From assembly GCA_001683735.1 (NCBI GenBank), contig LUGG01000023.1, positions 806,001 through 870,000 on the forward strand: 64,000 nt of DNA, given 5' to 3'. Below, in pieces: positions 36,701 to 46,702 of the stretch. The DNA comes from Grifola frondosa. Its lineage: Eukaryota > Basidiomycota > Agaricomycetes > Polyporales > Grifolaceae. Positions within the stretch are counted from its first letter, which is position 1. Each line of letters begins with the position of its first letter. Position numbers and translations under genes: made by a program. A model generated the notes under the pieces. That model was not told the DNA's origin, searched no databases, and worked only from the letters and a program-made list of their open reading frames with translations.

Positions 36701-38803
36701 GTTCGCGTTGCCTCTGATCGGGAAGAAGGTGGATTCGATCGATTGGGCCGCGAGGAGATCGTGACGACGAACGCGGCGCTCAAGGAGTCTCGGCGCGCGC
36801 TTGCTCGGGATGTCGCGGCGACGTCGCGGATAGCGCCTGCCGAGACGAACCACGCAGACACGCCACACGGTGACTCGGACACGGAGCAGACGTACCCGCC
36901 GCTGAACTCGGCATTTGTGCTGTTCAACGAGCAGATCGCGGCACATATGGCGGCGCAGTGCCTGACACACCACGGCCCGTACCGCATGGCGGAGAAGACG
37001 GTCGGGGTGGCGCCGCAGGATGTGATCTGGGGGAACTTGAATATGAACCCGTACGATGCGCGTGTGCGCATGGCGATCAGCTGGGCGATTACGATCGGAC
37101 TGGTTATCGTTTGGGCCATCCCTGGTAAGTCATAATCTCTCTTTACTTGTTTTGGCTGTGCTAATTCGTTGGGTTTGCAGTTGCGTTCATTGGTGCGGTC
37201 AGCAATGTCCATTCGTTGTGCTCGACGTACTCCTGGCTCGCGTGGATTTGTACCCTGCCGCCCGTTATTGTCGGCATTATTTCTGGTATCCTCCGCCCGT
37301 GTTGCTCGCCTTCTCATGATGCTCCTCCCCATCGTGCTTCGTCTGCTTGCGCGTTTCGAAGGCATGACGCAGAGGACTGCGATCGAACTCAGTCTGATGA
37401 CACGTTACTTCATCTTTCAAGTCATCGTAAGTGTTCCTGTCGGCGTCGCGATACTCTCAGAAAGCTGATCATAGTGTATGTATAGAACTCTTTCCTCATT
37501 GTTACGCTGAGTTCCGGCATCATCGCCGCTCTGCCGGGCTTGACGAAGGACCCGAGCTCTATTCCTTCTCTGCTCGCAGAGAACCTGCCCAAGGCTTCGA
37601 CTTTCTTCTTGACGTAAGTGTCCTCTTCGTCGTTCATTTGAAGTTTGGCTGACACCTTCACTAGCTATATCATTTTGCAAGGACTTTCCGGAACGGCTTC
37701 AGGATTCCTTCAGGCCATTCCTCTCGTGTTATACTATGTGAAGCTATTCATTCTAGGCAGTACTCCTCGGTCAATCTACGGTATTAAGTATACCCTGCGT
37801 TCGGTATCGTGGGGAACATTATTCCCGACCACTACGCTCCTGGTTGTTATCAGTACGTTTCACACACCATTGCGTCCTTCTCCCGCTGACCTATGTTTGT
37901 GCAGCCGTTGCATATTCTATCATCTCACCCATCATCAACGGTCTCGCGTTCGCCACGTTCTTCCTCTTCTACCAGATGTGGAAGTACCTCTTCATGTGGC
38001 AGCTTGACCAGCCCCGCTCGAGCGAGACCGGCGGACTGTTCTTCCCGAAGGCGATTCAGCACGTCTTCGTCGGGATGTACCTCCAGCAGATCTGTCTGGC
38101 CGCATTGTTCTTCCTCGCGCAAGACGAGAACAAGAAGCCGAGCGCAGTGCCTGAGGGCGCGCTTATGATCGTCCTCATCGTATTCACTGTGAGTAGGCAT
38201 CGTGGCGATGTCCCCTTTGCATATATAGCTGATCGATCGACGTCGCATGTAGGTATTCTTCCACATGATTATAAACAACTCGTATGACCCTCTTACACAC
38301 TACCTTCCTTTGACCCTGGCGGAGATGCACGGCAAGGCCGACGCGAATCGCGACATTGCGAAGCAGGAGCTGACTGAGGAGGCGTCTGTCAAGGAGTTGG
38401 AGACGGAGAAGTCTTCGCTCTCGCGTCGGCGCTCGCACGGTGTGTCCAGCGATGCTGAGGACGAGCCGGTCGGGAAGCCGAAGGAGAGGGCGATAGAGCG
38501 CACCGAGGACGAAACGGAGCGCGGCGACGGCAACGTGCCGGGCCCTGAGGGCCGGGGTGAGGACGAGGGCGAGGGAGGCGTGCTGCCCGTGGACGAGGAT
38601 CCGGGCCCGAAGGACTTCTACCACCCGCAAGCGTGGAGCCGCAGCCCGTCATATGGATTGCGCGTGACCCGCTGGGCCTCGGCGCGGCGGAGGAGGCGGC
38701 GATCGGGGAGAGGGGCATTGCGGTGTCAACGGAGAATGCGGTGATGGATGGGAAGGGGCATGTGGATATCCATGGCGCGCCGCCCGACTTGGACGATGCT
38801 TGA
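33774..38803 (+). CDS. CSC1/OSCA-type (DUF221) membrane channel protein
   Basis: Calcium-permeable, stress-gated cation channel family (RSN1/CSC1), a multi-span membrane protein. Exon 1 encodes the first helix (TFVTALVFNAAVFGIELAIF then RPFFPAIYQPRTYVPQ). After a long intron, exon 2 gives GCGMDAYFYVRFLRMMARVL. A cytosolic region follows (ITGVPRRYLTESALANVFSH; NSAFVLFNEQIAAHMAAQCL; VIWGNLNMNPYDARVRMAIS). The channel core spans 37180-38330 (CSTYSWLAWICTLPPVIVGI; LQGLSGTASGFLQAIPLVLY; GGLFFPKAIQHVFVGMYLQQ), then a charged tail to TGA 38801-38803. The start is uncertain: the ATG at 33774 is not in frame with the first helix. Four one-base losses are evident: VDSIDWA-REEIV (about 36748), two near ISGILPPVLLA-LMMLLP (about 37291 and 37311), and FYHP-ASVEPQP (about 38624). 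In a conserved single-copy gene these look like sequence errors. Confidence 0.88.
33995..35835 (+). other. 1.84-kb intron of the CSC1-like gene with internal repeats
   Basis: Bounded by GTGAGT (33995) and CACGCAG (35835), between the exon coding TYVPQ and the exon coding LSQKIFLWPW. Other introns in the gene are 50-70 nt. It holds four or more degenerate copies of a block resembling TCTCGCCATTCCCAGGCATG (about 34280, 34830, 35370, and weakly near 35000). Each is followed by a TTGCGTTG--T-TTC-GCGCAG-GCGTAG-like segment. One open frame without ATG runs from 34753 to 35712 and carries two copies of HDLAIPRHAYPAWNA. I read this as repeat content rather than a nested gene. Confidence 0.6.
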
Positions 38804-39367
38804 GATCATTTGTTGTGAGTGGGAAGTGTGTTGCCGTTCGTGATGCTAGTTTGAGTGCTACCTGGATGTTTTCTTGCGAGCTCTTGTTTTACATGCTTTT
38901 GGATAGGAAGGTATGCATTCGCGACTCAGATTCCCTCATGTTTTCTTTTTCTTTTTACTTACCCCGTTGCACATTTATGTACTGTACTTGTACATTTGCT
39001 TTGCTCTTTTCTTCTGCGGTGCTGATACGGAACGTTTTGTGGTTATTTTCAATGCTTTGCAAATATATCCACCACGTACATTCTGCGCAATATACCAATC
39101 TTAATTTTCATGGGCGTCCGAAAAGTGTCCCTTAAACTCTCGCTTAAATACTCCTACTCCCGTTATGAGACGCGTCGCGACGCGCTCGCACGTGATTTAC
39201 GTGGCGTCTTGTATCGAAGGTGCTCGAATTGCTGCTGACTGTACCGCCTCCCAATTTCTGATTGTTCTTACACATCTTACACATACGAATTCTTACAAGA
39301 GGCACATAACAGTATACGAGTCATCGTCTGGTCCCATTCTTGACTGTCAAGACCTTCACGATTAGCC
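38804..39367. other. 3' region of CSC1-like gene and spacer
   Basis: T-rich 3' untranslated sequence followed by the short promoter interval of the FYVE-RING gene. No further gene seen. Confidence 0.45.
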
Positions 39368-41444
39368 ATGTCTATAGGACGAGGAATGCCGCTGCTCAGC
39401 GCGGCCACCACCCGAATACCACGGAAATGAGGCGTCCTGCCGGAAATGCAATAAGGAATTCAATGTAATATTCGCGCGGCCGAGAAGGTGTAATCATTGC
39501 GGTGCGTCATGAAGATATCTGGTGTGACGCAGGATGCTGAGGCCATGCTGCAGGTTACTCGTACTGCAACTCATGTACGGATTTCCAGGCCCTCATGCCC
39601 GCAGCTTGATTGGGCCAGGCTCCGGATACGACCCACTGCCTGTGTGCGCATTCTGCATAGAGAACTTGCAAAGTAGGTTGTGGCTCTGTGGGATTTGGTG
39701 TACCTTGCGGACGAGCTGACTAGTGCAAGCGGATAGTCACGGCGGGCGGCAAGGGTCAGCTTAGGCAGCTGCCGCTGTCGAAGCTCAGGAAGTATGCAGA
39801 TTCATATCATATCGATGTCTCTGGCGTCATCGAGAAGGATGAGCTTATAGACAAATTGATCGCCATTAGGGTGAGTTTTGATCGGTGCAGAACTCGACGG
39901 GTCAATCTGAACACAGTCCCAGGGTCCAAATGGATGTTTACCACTTCAATACGAGGTACGTCGCGAACAGAAAAGAATGCATGCAAATTATTGGAATTCT
40001 GCATGCCAAACAGCGTAGACTGCTATCTGGCCACTTCGGTTTACCCCTGTGCCAGAGTTGGCGAAATTAGCTCCTGTGTCTTCTATAGAGTATTGCCGGG
40101 CCTTTATGCTAATTGACTTGACAGGATTATTACCGAAAACACTCCGTACCAAATCGTTCGACAAATCGCCCCCGAGGCATCTTCACGCGCGCCATGGACG
40201 CGATGGGTGGTGACCGCCCCCATCTGCGCATGCGCCTCCTTCATCTCATTATCCACAGCCGCAGCCATATCAACCCCGTGCACGCACAACGTCCGGCCCA
40301 AGCAGCTTCCCTCGCCCTGATCTTGACCCGAATGCGCAGCGGCGTCAGCAGCAGCAGCAACGTCAGCAGCAGCAACGTCAACAACAGCAATATCACCAGC
40401 AGGCGCCTCGCCCACCGCGCCCTAATGAACCACCACTACAATATCCTCGGCCACAGCCGCAGCACTATGTCCCGCCGCCAGGATACCCCCCACGCTACCC
40501 ACATACCCACTTTGCCCGCCCCACGAATCCACCTCCGTCTGGATCTACCGCGCAGGGGCGTCCCCGCGCCGCATCTGCGTCATCGACACAGCGCGCCACT
40601 TCTCCCGTGCGGCCGCCTGTTCATGTACCGACATTGGACGAGCTCCTACAGATGCCGGACGAGCAGGTTCCTGCGCTGTCGATCGGGATTCTAAAGGAAG
40701 TGTTGTTCCATAATCATGTGAATGCGCGACTGGTGGTGGAGAAGAGTGAGCTGGTGACGAAGGTCCGGACATTGGTAGAACAAGAGCGGTTAGAAAGGGA
40801 ACGGAAGGCGAGGGATGAGGAAGCGGAGCGGGCGTATGAGGAAGCTGTGAGGAGGGAAAGAGAGGAGGAAGAACAAAGGAAGCGTGAGGAGGCGGAGAAG
40901 AGGCAGCGTGTACAGGAGGATAATGCCCCTCACGCTGAGCCGCAGGAAGCGGAGGTGATGAACGATCATATCGCGGTTGAGGGGCATGCGAGGGAAGATG
41001 CACCTGAGTCAGAGGGGGACGGTTCTCACATTCACGGGACAACATCTGAAGGTGGAGTTCATCCGACGGAGCAAGAGCCACCCGCTGGTCAGAATGCAGA
41101 GGTAGAATCAATATCGACACCTCCAAAACCATCCGTTTCTCCTCCTCCGGCCAGCACGCTTACACCGAAGGCCCAAGCTATGGCTTCTCGCCTGGAGCGC
41201 ACTGGTTTGTGTGTTATTTGTCAAGATGAAGAAGCGAATATCGCTGTCGTTGACTGCGGGTAAGTCCATCTATTGGAAAGCACTGATTTCCTCGGTACTG
41301 ATATTCACGTATCTTTTACCTCTTAGGCATCTAGCGATGTGTCGTGCATGCGCTGACCTGATAATGAATAGTACCAGGGAGTGTCCGCTCTGCCGGACTA
41401 GAATCGTGACGGAAGGTAGATTACTCAGGATATTCAAGACCTGA
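39368..41444 (+). CDS. FYVE and RING zinc-finger protein, probable E3 ubiquitin ligase
   Basis: The ATG at 39368 gives MSIGRG. An N-terminal FYVE-type finger follows (CRKCNKEFNVIFARPRRCNH, CGYSYCNSCTDFQALMP, then YDPLPVCAFCIENLQ). Next are a SAP-like helical segment (LPLSKLRKYADSYHIDVSGV then IEKDELIDKLIAIR), a proline/glutamine-rich linker with Q4-Q5 runs (about 40330-40400), and a second short helical segment (TLDELLQMPDEQVPALSIGI). A long charged coiled coil (VEQERLERERKARDEEAERA) leads to a C-terminal C3HC4 RING (CVICQDEEANIAVVDCGHLA then MCRACADLI, CPLCRTRIV), ending at TGA 41442-41444. The layout resembles CARP/rififylin-type ligases that bind endosomal lipid and ubiquitinate partners. 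One-base losses are seen twice in the first exon, at a CCC run near 39598 (ALMP-RSL), and at a C-run near 40217; all are candidates for sequence error. Confidence 0.85.
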
Positions 41445-41692
41445 ATACCCGTGGACTTGCTATGCCGTGGCTGTTGATGCTCTGGAGATTTAGTTTGGAT
41501 ATCATGATGTATCATATACGCTTGCTTCCATGATGCAATCGCAATGTGTAGCCCTCCTTGGGACACGTGACCGCGTCATAGGGGACCCACAGACACCTAC
41601 ACAGATTGTTTGTATTCGGTCGCTTTGCGATTTCTCCCAGTTCTGCGTGAAATTTGTTCTCTATTTCGTTGCTCTAGGACCTTGGTTTCTGA

Positions 41693-44084
41693 ATGGAATC
41701 ATCCAGCACAGTGCAGCGCCATGATCTCGGACTCAGCCATCGTGTGTCGCCGGGGCGCGCCCACAACAGCACGGCGAGTATCCATACAATCACATACCAG
41801 TATCGTTTCCGTACTCTCCGCCTTCTGGCCAGCAACATGGAACTCCTGTCTTTAACCTGGACACTTTTCTCCCTTCGCTCACCCTTGCTTTGGGCAATCT
41901 CAGCGACCGAATAGGAGAGCGCCTCGACAAGGTCGACCTCGCGAACGAACGCACAAATAAACGACTTGGTGCAATCGAGCGATCCAATGAGAGTCTAGTC
42001 TCTTTTCAACAAAGCACAAACCTCCTGGAGCATCTTCAACAAATTGAATCTGCCATGGGACGTTTTGAACGGATCGAGTTTGCTGTACAGGAGTTGAAAG
42101 AGTCTGTTAACGATCCGGAGGCTTCTCGTAAGTGACTTCCTCTATCTAGTCTAATTATTTGATGTATGCTGCGACAGGTGTAATCAGACATGAAGTTGGG
42201 ACAAATACTAGTCCTCGCTTACATGCGCGAGGTCAGTCGACTGGTTATATAAATTCTGCCTTTGACGAATGTCCCTCGTAGAAATGGTAGACGTCGCAAT
42301 TGGCTTTACGCTTGAAACGATCGATGCTAGTACGGACGTATATGCCCCGCCGTCCAGAGATGTAGCCATCGATGCCACTGCCCCTGCGCTGGAAGATGCT
42401 CCGATACGAGTGCGCGCAATCTCAAGTACATCACCAGAGCATTCAGATCCGGCCGCGGATACTCGTCGATTTACTCCCTTGCCCTTACCAAGGTTTGGAA
42501 CTGGTGTGTCTATTATCCTTCAGTCCGCGCGAGTGATCCTTTATGTTGAATAACCAACCATACTATAGTTCGTTATCAACCTCGCTTCCCCTCATCGGCA
42601 ACACCGCTGACCTCCAGCTCTGTTCTCGAAGAGCGGGAGATTGTCAAGACATTGGGCACAGGCCATGATAGTGACGGGGTCCCTTCGCCTACCAGGTCGT
42701 CCCCGACTCCTCTCACACCTAAACCTGTGCAATCCCCGACCCTTCCACTGCCACGTAATCTTCGTGGGAATATTAATATTGCATCTCCTGTACTCCCTGC
42801 ACTCACAACTCCGCAACCAGCTCTGCCTGTGACTCCGGCAAAGCGTCCACGCGTGATATCCATATCAAGTGATTCGTCACTATCATCCCTTACTACTTCT
42901 GCACCCCATTCACAGGTGCGAATTGGACATGCTTCACCTGCAAGAGTGATCAAGGTGTCGTCATCTTCTCCCTCACTGTCTGTCCCTACAGTTGTTTCAC
43001 GAGGGCGTGGCCGTGGCCGTGGGCGCCCACGCGGGCGGGGCAGAGGGGGGAGTGTGAGCTCCAGAAAGCCACAGAAGAGACGCAAGAGAGCGATTTGGTT
43101 ATGGCCTTGAACTCCCTTCAGGCGGAGTCATCTGTGGACAAGAGCCATGCGTATATAAAAAGTGGGAGAAGGAAGTCTGAATGGGATAGTATGGGGGTAA
43201 GTGTGAGTCAATGCGAAGGTCAGTCAAGTATGCAGCATAGGGCAAACAGTGGTCTGTGCGAGTGGCCAAAGAAACTTCCAGCAGTATCATTGCAACAGGT
43301 GTGTTACTGTCAACATTATTATTTCACATGCCTTGCTCACTCAATAATGTAGTTTTGCAATGTGATCGTACGTACCCTCCACCAATAGCTTTACGAACAT
43401 TCATTCTGACATTTACGTAGTTGCGATGCATGGTACCACTTTGGGTGTGTTGGTTTGAAGGAGAATGACCATGCCTTGACCCAGACGCAAATTTCTACTG
43501 CCCTCCATGTACACATCCAAGTGCGTTCGCTTCATTGACACAGCCTCAATCTGACTTTCTTTTTTACTCTTCAATCATGCAGCCTAGAGTGTGCGTTGGC
43601 CATACCTTTCATTCCTTGGATTAATCTCAACTATCTATGAGTTGCAGGTGAAAGGCAGGTAAATGCTTTGCACGAAGCATTCTGTTCAGCCCAGATTGTG
43701 ATCACCCTGGACAAGCAAAGGAAGTTTTTCATCGAGCGTTTCATTGGCCGCAGACCTCAAGATCCTCATAGTGGTGGACATCATGATTTTCTATGGCTCG
43801 TGAAGTGGGATGGGTGCGTGCTGTTTGTCCATGTATAGGCATTTTCTTCCGCTAACGTCAGAATCCCTATCATCTTTGTGAACTGCTTACTTTTTTATGC
43901 TTCGCGCGGACCATCAATGAGCAGCTACAAGACATTGGACTCGACATGGATGCTGCCCAGCCGGGTGGGCAACTGCGCGAAGCATATCGAGGACTTTGAA
44001 GCGGCAGCCACACTTGAGGGCCATGAGCTGAGCGATTGGACTGTTGTTGTGGTGCTCAACGAAGCTGCTGCCGTGGGCTGGTAA
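41693..44084 (+). CDS. PHD-finger / chromodomain protein with AT-hook-like motif
   Basis: Chromatin-associated protein, multi-exon. The start at 41693 (MESSSTVQRHDLG) is tentative and needs one missing base near 41770 to join HGEYPYNHIPVSFPYSPPSG. Then come a coiled coil (DRIGERLDKVDLANERTNKR), an acidic region, a serine/proline-rich segment, and RGRGRGRGRPRGRGRGG (about 43000-43056), which contains the RGRP core of an AT-hook. A PHD-finger core LQCDRT-CDAWYHFGCVGLK (43340-43460, split by an intron) is completed by FYCPPC after one missing base near 43475. A chromodomain follows: FFIERFIGRRPQD, FLWLVKWDG, then after an intron DSTWMLPSRVGNCAKHIEDF. It ends VVVLNEAAAVGW at 44084. PHD and chromo domains both read histone tails; the exact target is not predictable. 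Confidence 0.75.
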
Positions 44085-44371
44085 TGTTCGGGACAGGGAT
44101 GTGGCGTGGACTCGAAATGAGTATTGTGTAAACAGACGATTGGACGTGCATGGATCATTCCCTTTCCCGACCGGTTTGACAGTCTTTCAGTGGAACATGT
44201 TGGCTACATAACTGGCATGGTTTTCTATGTCGCCAAGTGATACTTAGATTGTTGTTTTACGACTGCTTAGTGGTCTCAGTATGCTATGTTACAATCATGT
44301 CCCCGGACACCCGGCTTTAGGCCATGAGTTTAAGCGCTTCGCTACAAACGTCTCGCTTTCCCGCCACGACC

Positions 44372-45637
44372 ATGCCTCCATTACCCAGTACCTTGGACGA
44401 AGAGACTACATCTCTCATATCTTCAGCACATCGACGACAGAAGGACATATCTGATTTTCAGATCCCTCGTTTGCGAACATGTGCCGATGGTTTAGCAACC
44501 CAGCAACAACTCGCAGCTGAGTTGCGCGAGGATCTCGATGTGTTCGCTCGGCAGGTTGAGGTTGGTGGTATTTCTTACTTGAGTGGGTGTATGAAATTGG
44601 AAAGACCATCTGAATAGACTCTGGATATTGCAGTTGACGACCAGAGGGATGAGCGGGATCGCAGGGAACTGAGAGAGATTGTACACGAGCTGCAGTGCTC
44701 TCTTGCAAGGTGTGTATGTACCGTTGCTTATGTGTTTGCGTGCTCACCTGGGTATGCAGTTTACGCAAGGATGCGCGAACAGCGCTTCTCACGTCAAAAC
44801 GTGCTATAGATGCGAAACAATTGTCAAAACGAGAAGAATTACTGCGATCGTCAGTATTACGCGAGAAGCGAACGCTGAACGAGAAGCTCACGTCAGTATC
44901 CAGTTTGTATGACTTTTGTTCTGCCTCCACTTAACCAAATCCAGCGAAGATGCTCTGATGAAAGCCAATAACGACGTAACGGAAACGTTGCAACGGACGA
45001 TCGGGTTAATGCAAGGCGAGCTTGAGCGGTCGGTACTATCGACGCAATTACTGGGTATGTTCTCCAATGTGTCGCTCCCAACATTGTAGTTTGATGGTGT
45101 GATTTGAACAGACTCTTCTACTGCTGCGCTACGGTCGACTTCTTCAACGCACGATGTCCTCGACGGCCTGATGGTCACCTCGAAGCACCTTATCACCGCG
45201 CTAGAGAAGTCGGACTGGGTTGACCGGCTGCTTATCCTTGCAGGGCTAGCTTTGTTGATGCTAGTGGTGTTGTTTATCCTGAAGCAGCGGATCGTGGACC
45301 GAGGCGTGCGGATCGCATTTTGGTGGATGCGGTTTATGCCTGATTTTAGCGGAGACGAGGCGTTGGTGAGGATGGAGAGGGCTGATGTATTATGAGTAGT
45401 GTGACGGTGGTCTCGAGTGGATTGGCGACTGCTTCGACGATTGCAGCGACGGTGTCGGACTTCGTTGGTGGGAAAGACGGGCGTGCTGTCGGAAATGAGC
45501 CAACTGTGACGGTCTCATTGACCGCTGGTCTGACCGACATGGTCGACTCACCATCATCATATATGTTGGATGAACATGCTGCGACATCCCCGTTATCTCC
45601 CAGTACTACAGACTCAAGCTTATATGACGAACTGTAG
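44372..45637 (+). CDS. SEC20: SEC20-like SNARE, copy C (probable parental copy)
   Basis: Golgi-to-ER retrograde SNARE with a C-terminal anchor. ATG 44372 gives MPPLPSTLDEETTSLISSAH, although an upstream in-frame ATG at 44324 is possible. Exon 1 ends at 44560. Coiled-coil exons follow (RDERDRRELREIVHELQCSL; RKDARTALLTSKRAIDAKQL; EDALMKANNDVTETLQRTIG). The exon from about 45112 has STHDVLDGLMVTSKHLITAL, DWVDRLLILAGLALLMLVVL (anchor) and FILKQRIVDRGVRIAFWW. After the anchor, GTATTATGAG lacks the G present in copies A and B (GTATTGATGAG), so a stop at 45393-45395 cuts the tail. The displaced tail frame stays open (MSSVTVVSSGLATASTIAAT) to 45637. It lies 290 bp from the PHD gene, in the ordinary-gene island, and keeps its 5' flank. 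Confidence 0.88.
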
Positions 45638-46639
45638 ACTTGTATATGATGCTAATTTATTCTGCTTTTTCCAGACTTCTATTCTTGTATGGTTCTGCAT
45701 GTTCCTAGAACTTTGCGAACTGTTCTAAGCATGACCACTTCCGGCAAGTTGGAATGCAGGCTGCAATCTTCAATGCCACCCGTTCGCCTAACATGGGAGC
45801 CAGTGTGAGTAAATCGCTTTAGTTGCGGGTGTCCGATTTTTAATTTAGTTATTCTCGCGACTGGAAGCGGAACAATTTGCAAGCGATCGAATTGTCGCTA
45901 ATGTCGCTATTGAATATTGAATGCGTGTGGTTGACGCACTGAGGACTCTCGACAGAATTTGGTCCGGCCTTCATTTCCTGCACGTAGCTGTACACCTGGC
46001 TTATGACATCAATGCTCTCGGACATATTGGAGGATCTGCGATGGTCCCATTTCACAGTATTGTGTGTCAGCCCTAGGTGACGCATTGACTGTTTCGGTGC
46101 TAACGATTGGAGATTGAAACTGCAGTTGCAGCCGATCATGCACATGGCATGCTGCTATTCTCTGCCATAGTGCTCCATCCGACATTGGATGTGATCTGCG
46201 ATAAGAACGAAGGACCCAACAGATGGTGCGAAGTGTTGTCTCGTGAGCATCTTCATATCTCCATATGCAGTCTGACTGAATTGGCATAAGCATCCAGCAG
46301 CGGGTCACTCTTGCAATCTTCATGCTTCCTGTTCTGCCTATTCCGCGGCGTTTATCCAGCTATTTAGGTTGCTGGCGTCAAATAATCTTTACTTCAAGCC
46401 ATGCTACTGTCGCTGCCAAACCGCAAAGCGATGTGGTATCCGAGGCCTTCCATAACTTGCGATTATGATAGCATCGGATTTTCGGCCATGCCGCGGTTCC
46501 TCGCATCAAGTCTGTCCCGTCCGTATGATAGCTGATTGTTCTAGACGTGGAGTATACTGTCAGAGCCTGTGAATTCGAAGCATGTGTGGTGAATTCGGAG
46601 ACAATATGCTCTCATGGCAGTCAGGTGTGATCACAGATA
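45638..46639. repeat. Duplicated SEC20-P450 intergenic segment (unit C)
   Basis: Inverted counterpart of 12013-13069 and 24045-25096. It starts with the SEC20 3' end (GATGCTAATTTATT) and passes through CACCCGTTCGCCTAA and CATATCTCCATATG. No gene is supported; the minus-strand frames at 45849-46323 are conserved only as part of the duplication. Confidence 0.6.
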
Positions 46640-46702
46640 CAGGCCCGGGCAAAGATTAAGTACAGACCATCACGGCGATGCTAGGAAGGCGGACTTCCTT
46701 CC
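46640..46702 (+). promoter_or_regulatory. Conserved leader of type-1 P450 genes
   Basis: The sequence GCAAAGATTAAGTACAGACC, then ATCACGGCGATGCTAGGAAG-CGGACTTCCTTCC, stands directly before the ATG of P450-9. It is repeated before P450-11 (about 53586-53640) and, complemented and slightly changed, before P450-5 and P450-7. It probably spans the core promoter and 5' leader; GATTAAGTA may act as a weak TATA element. Confidence 0.4.

Noticed and set aside
40194..40694. 166-codon frame starting MDAMGGDRPHLRMRL
   Set aside because: It is an out-of-frame reading of the Pro/Gln linker of the FYVE-RING gene, created by one missing base in a C run.
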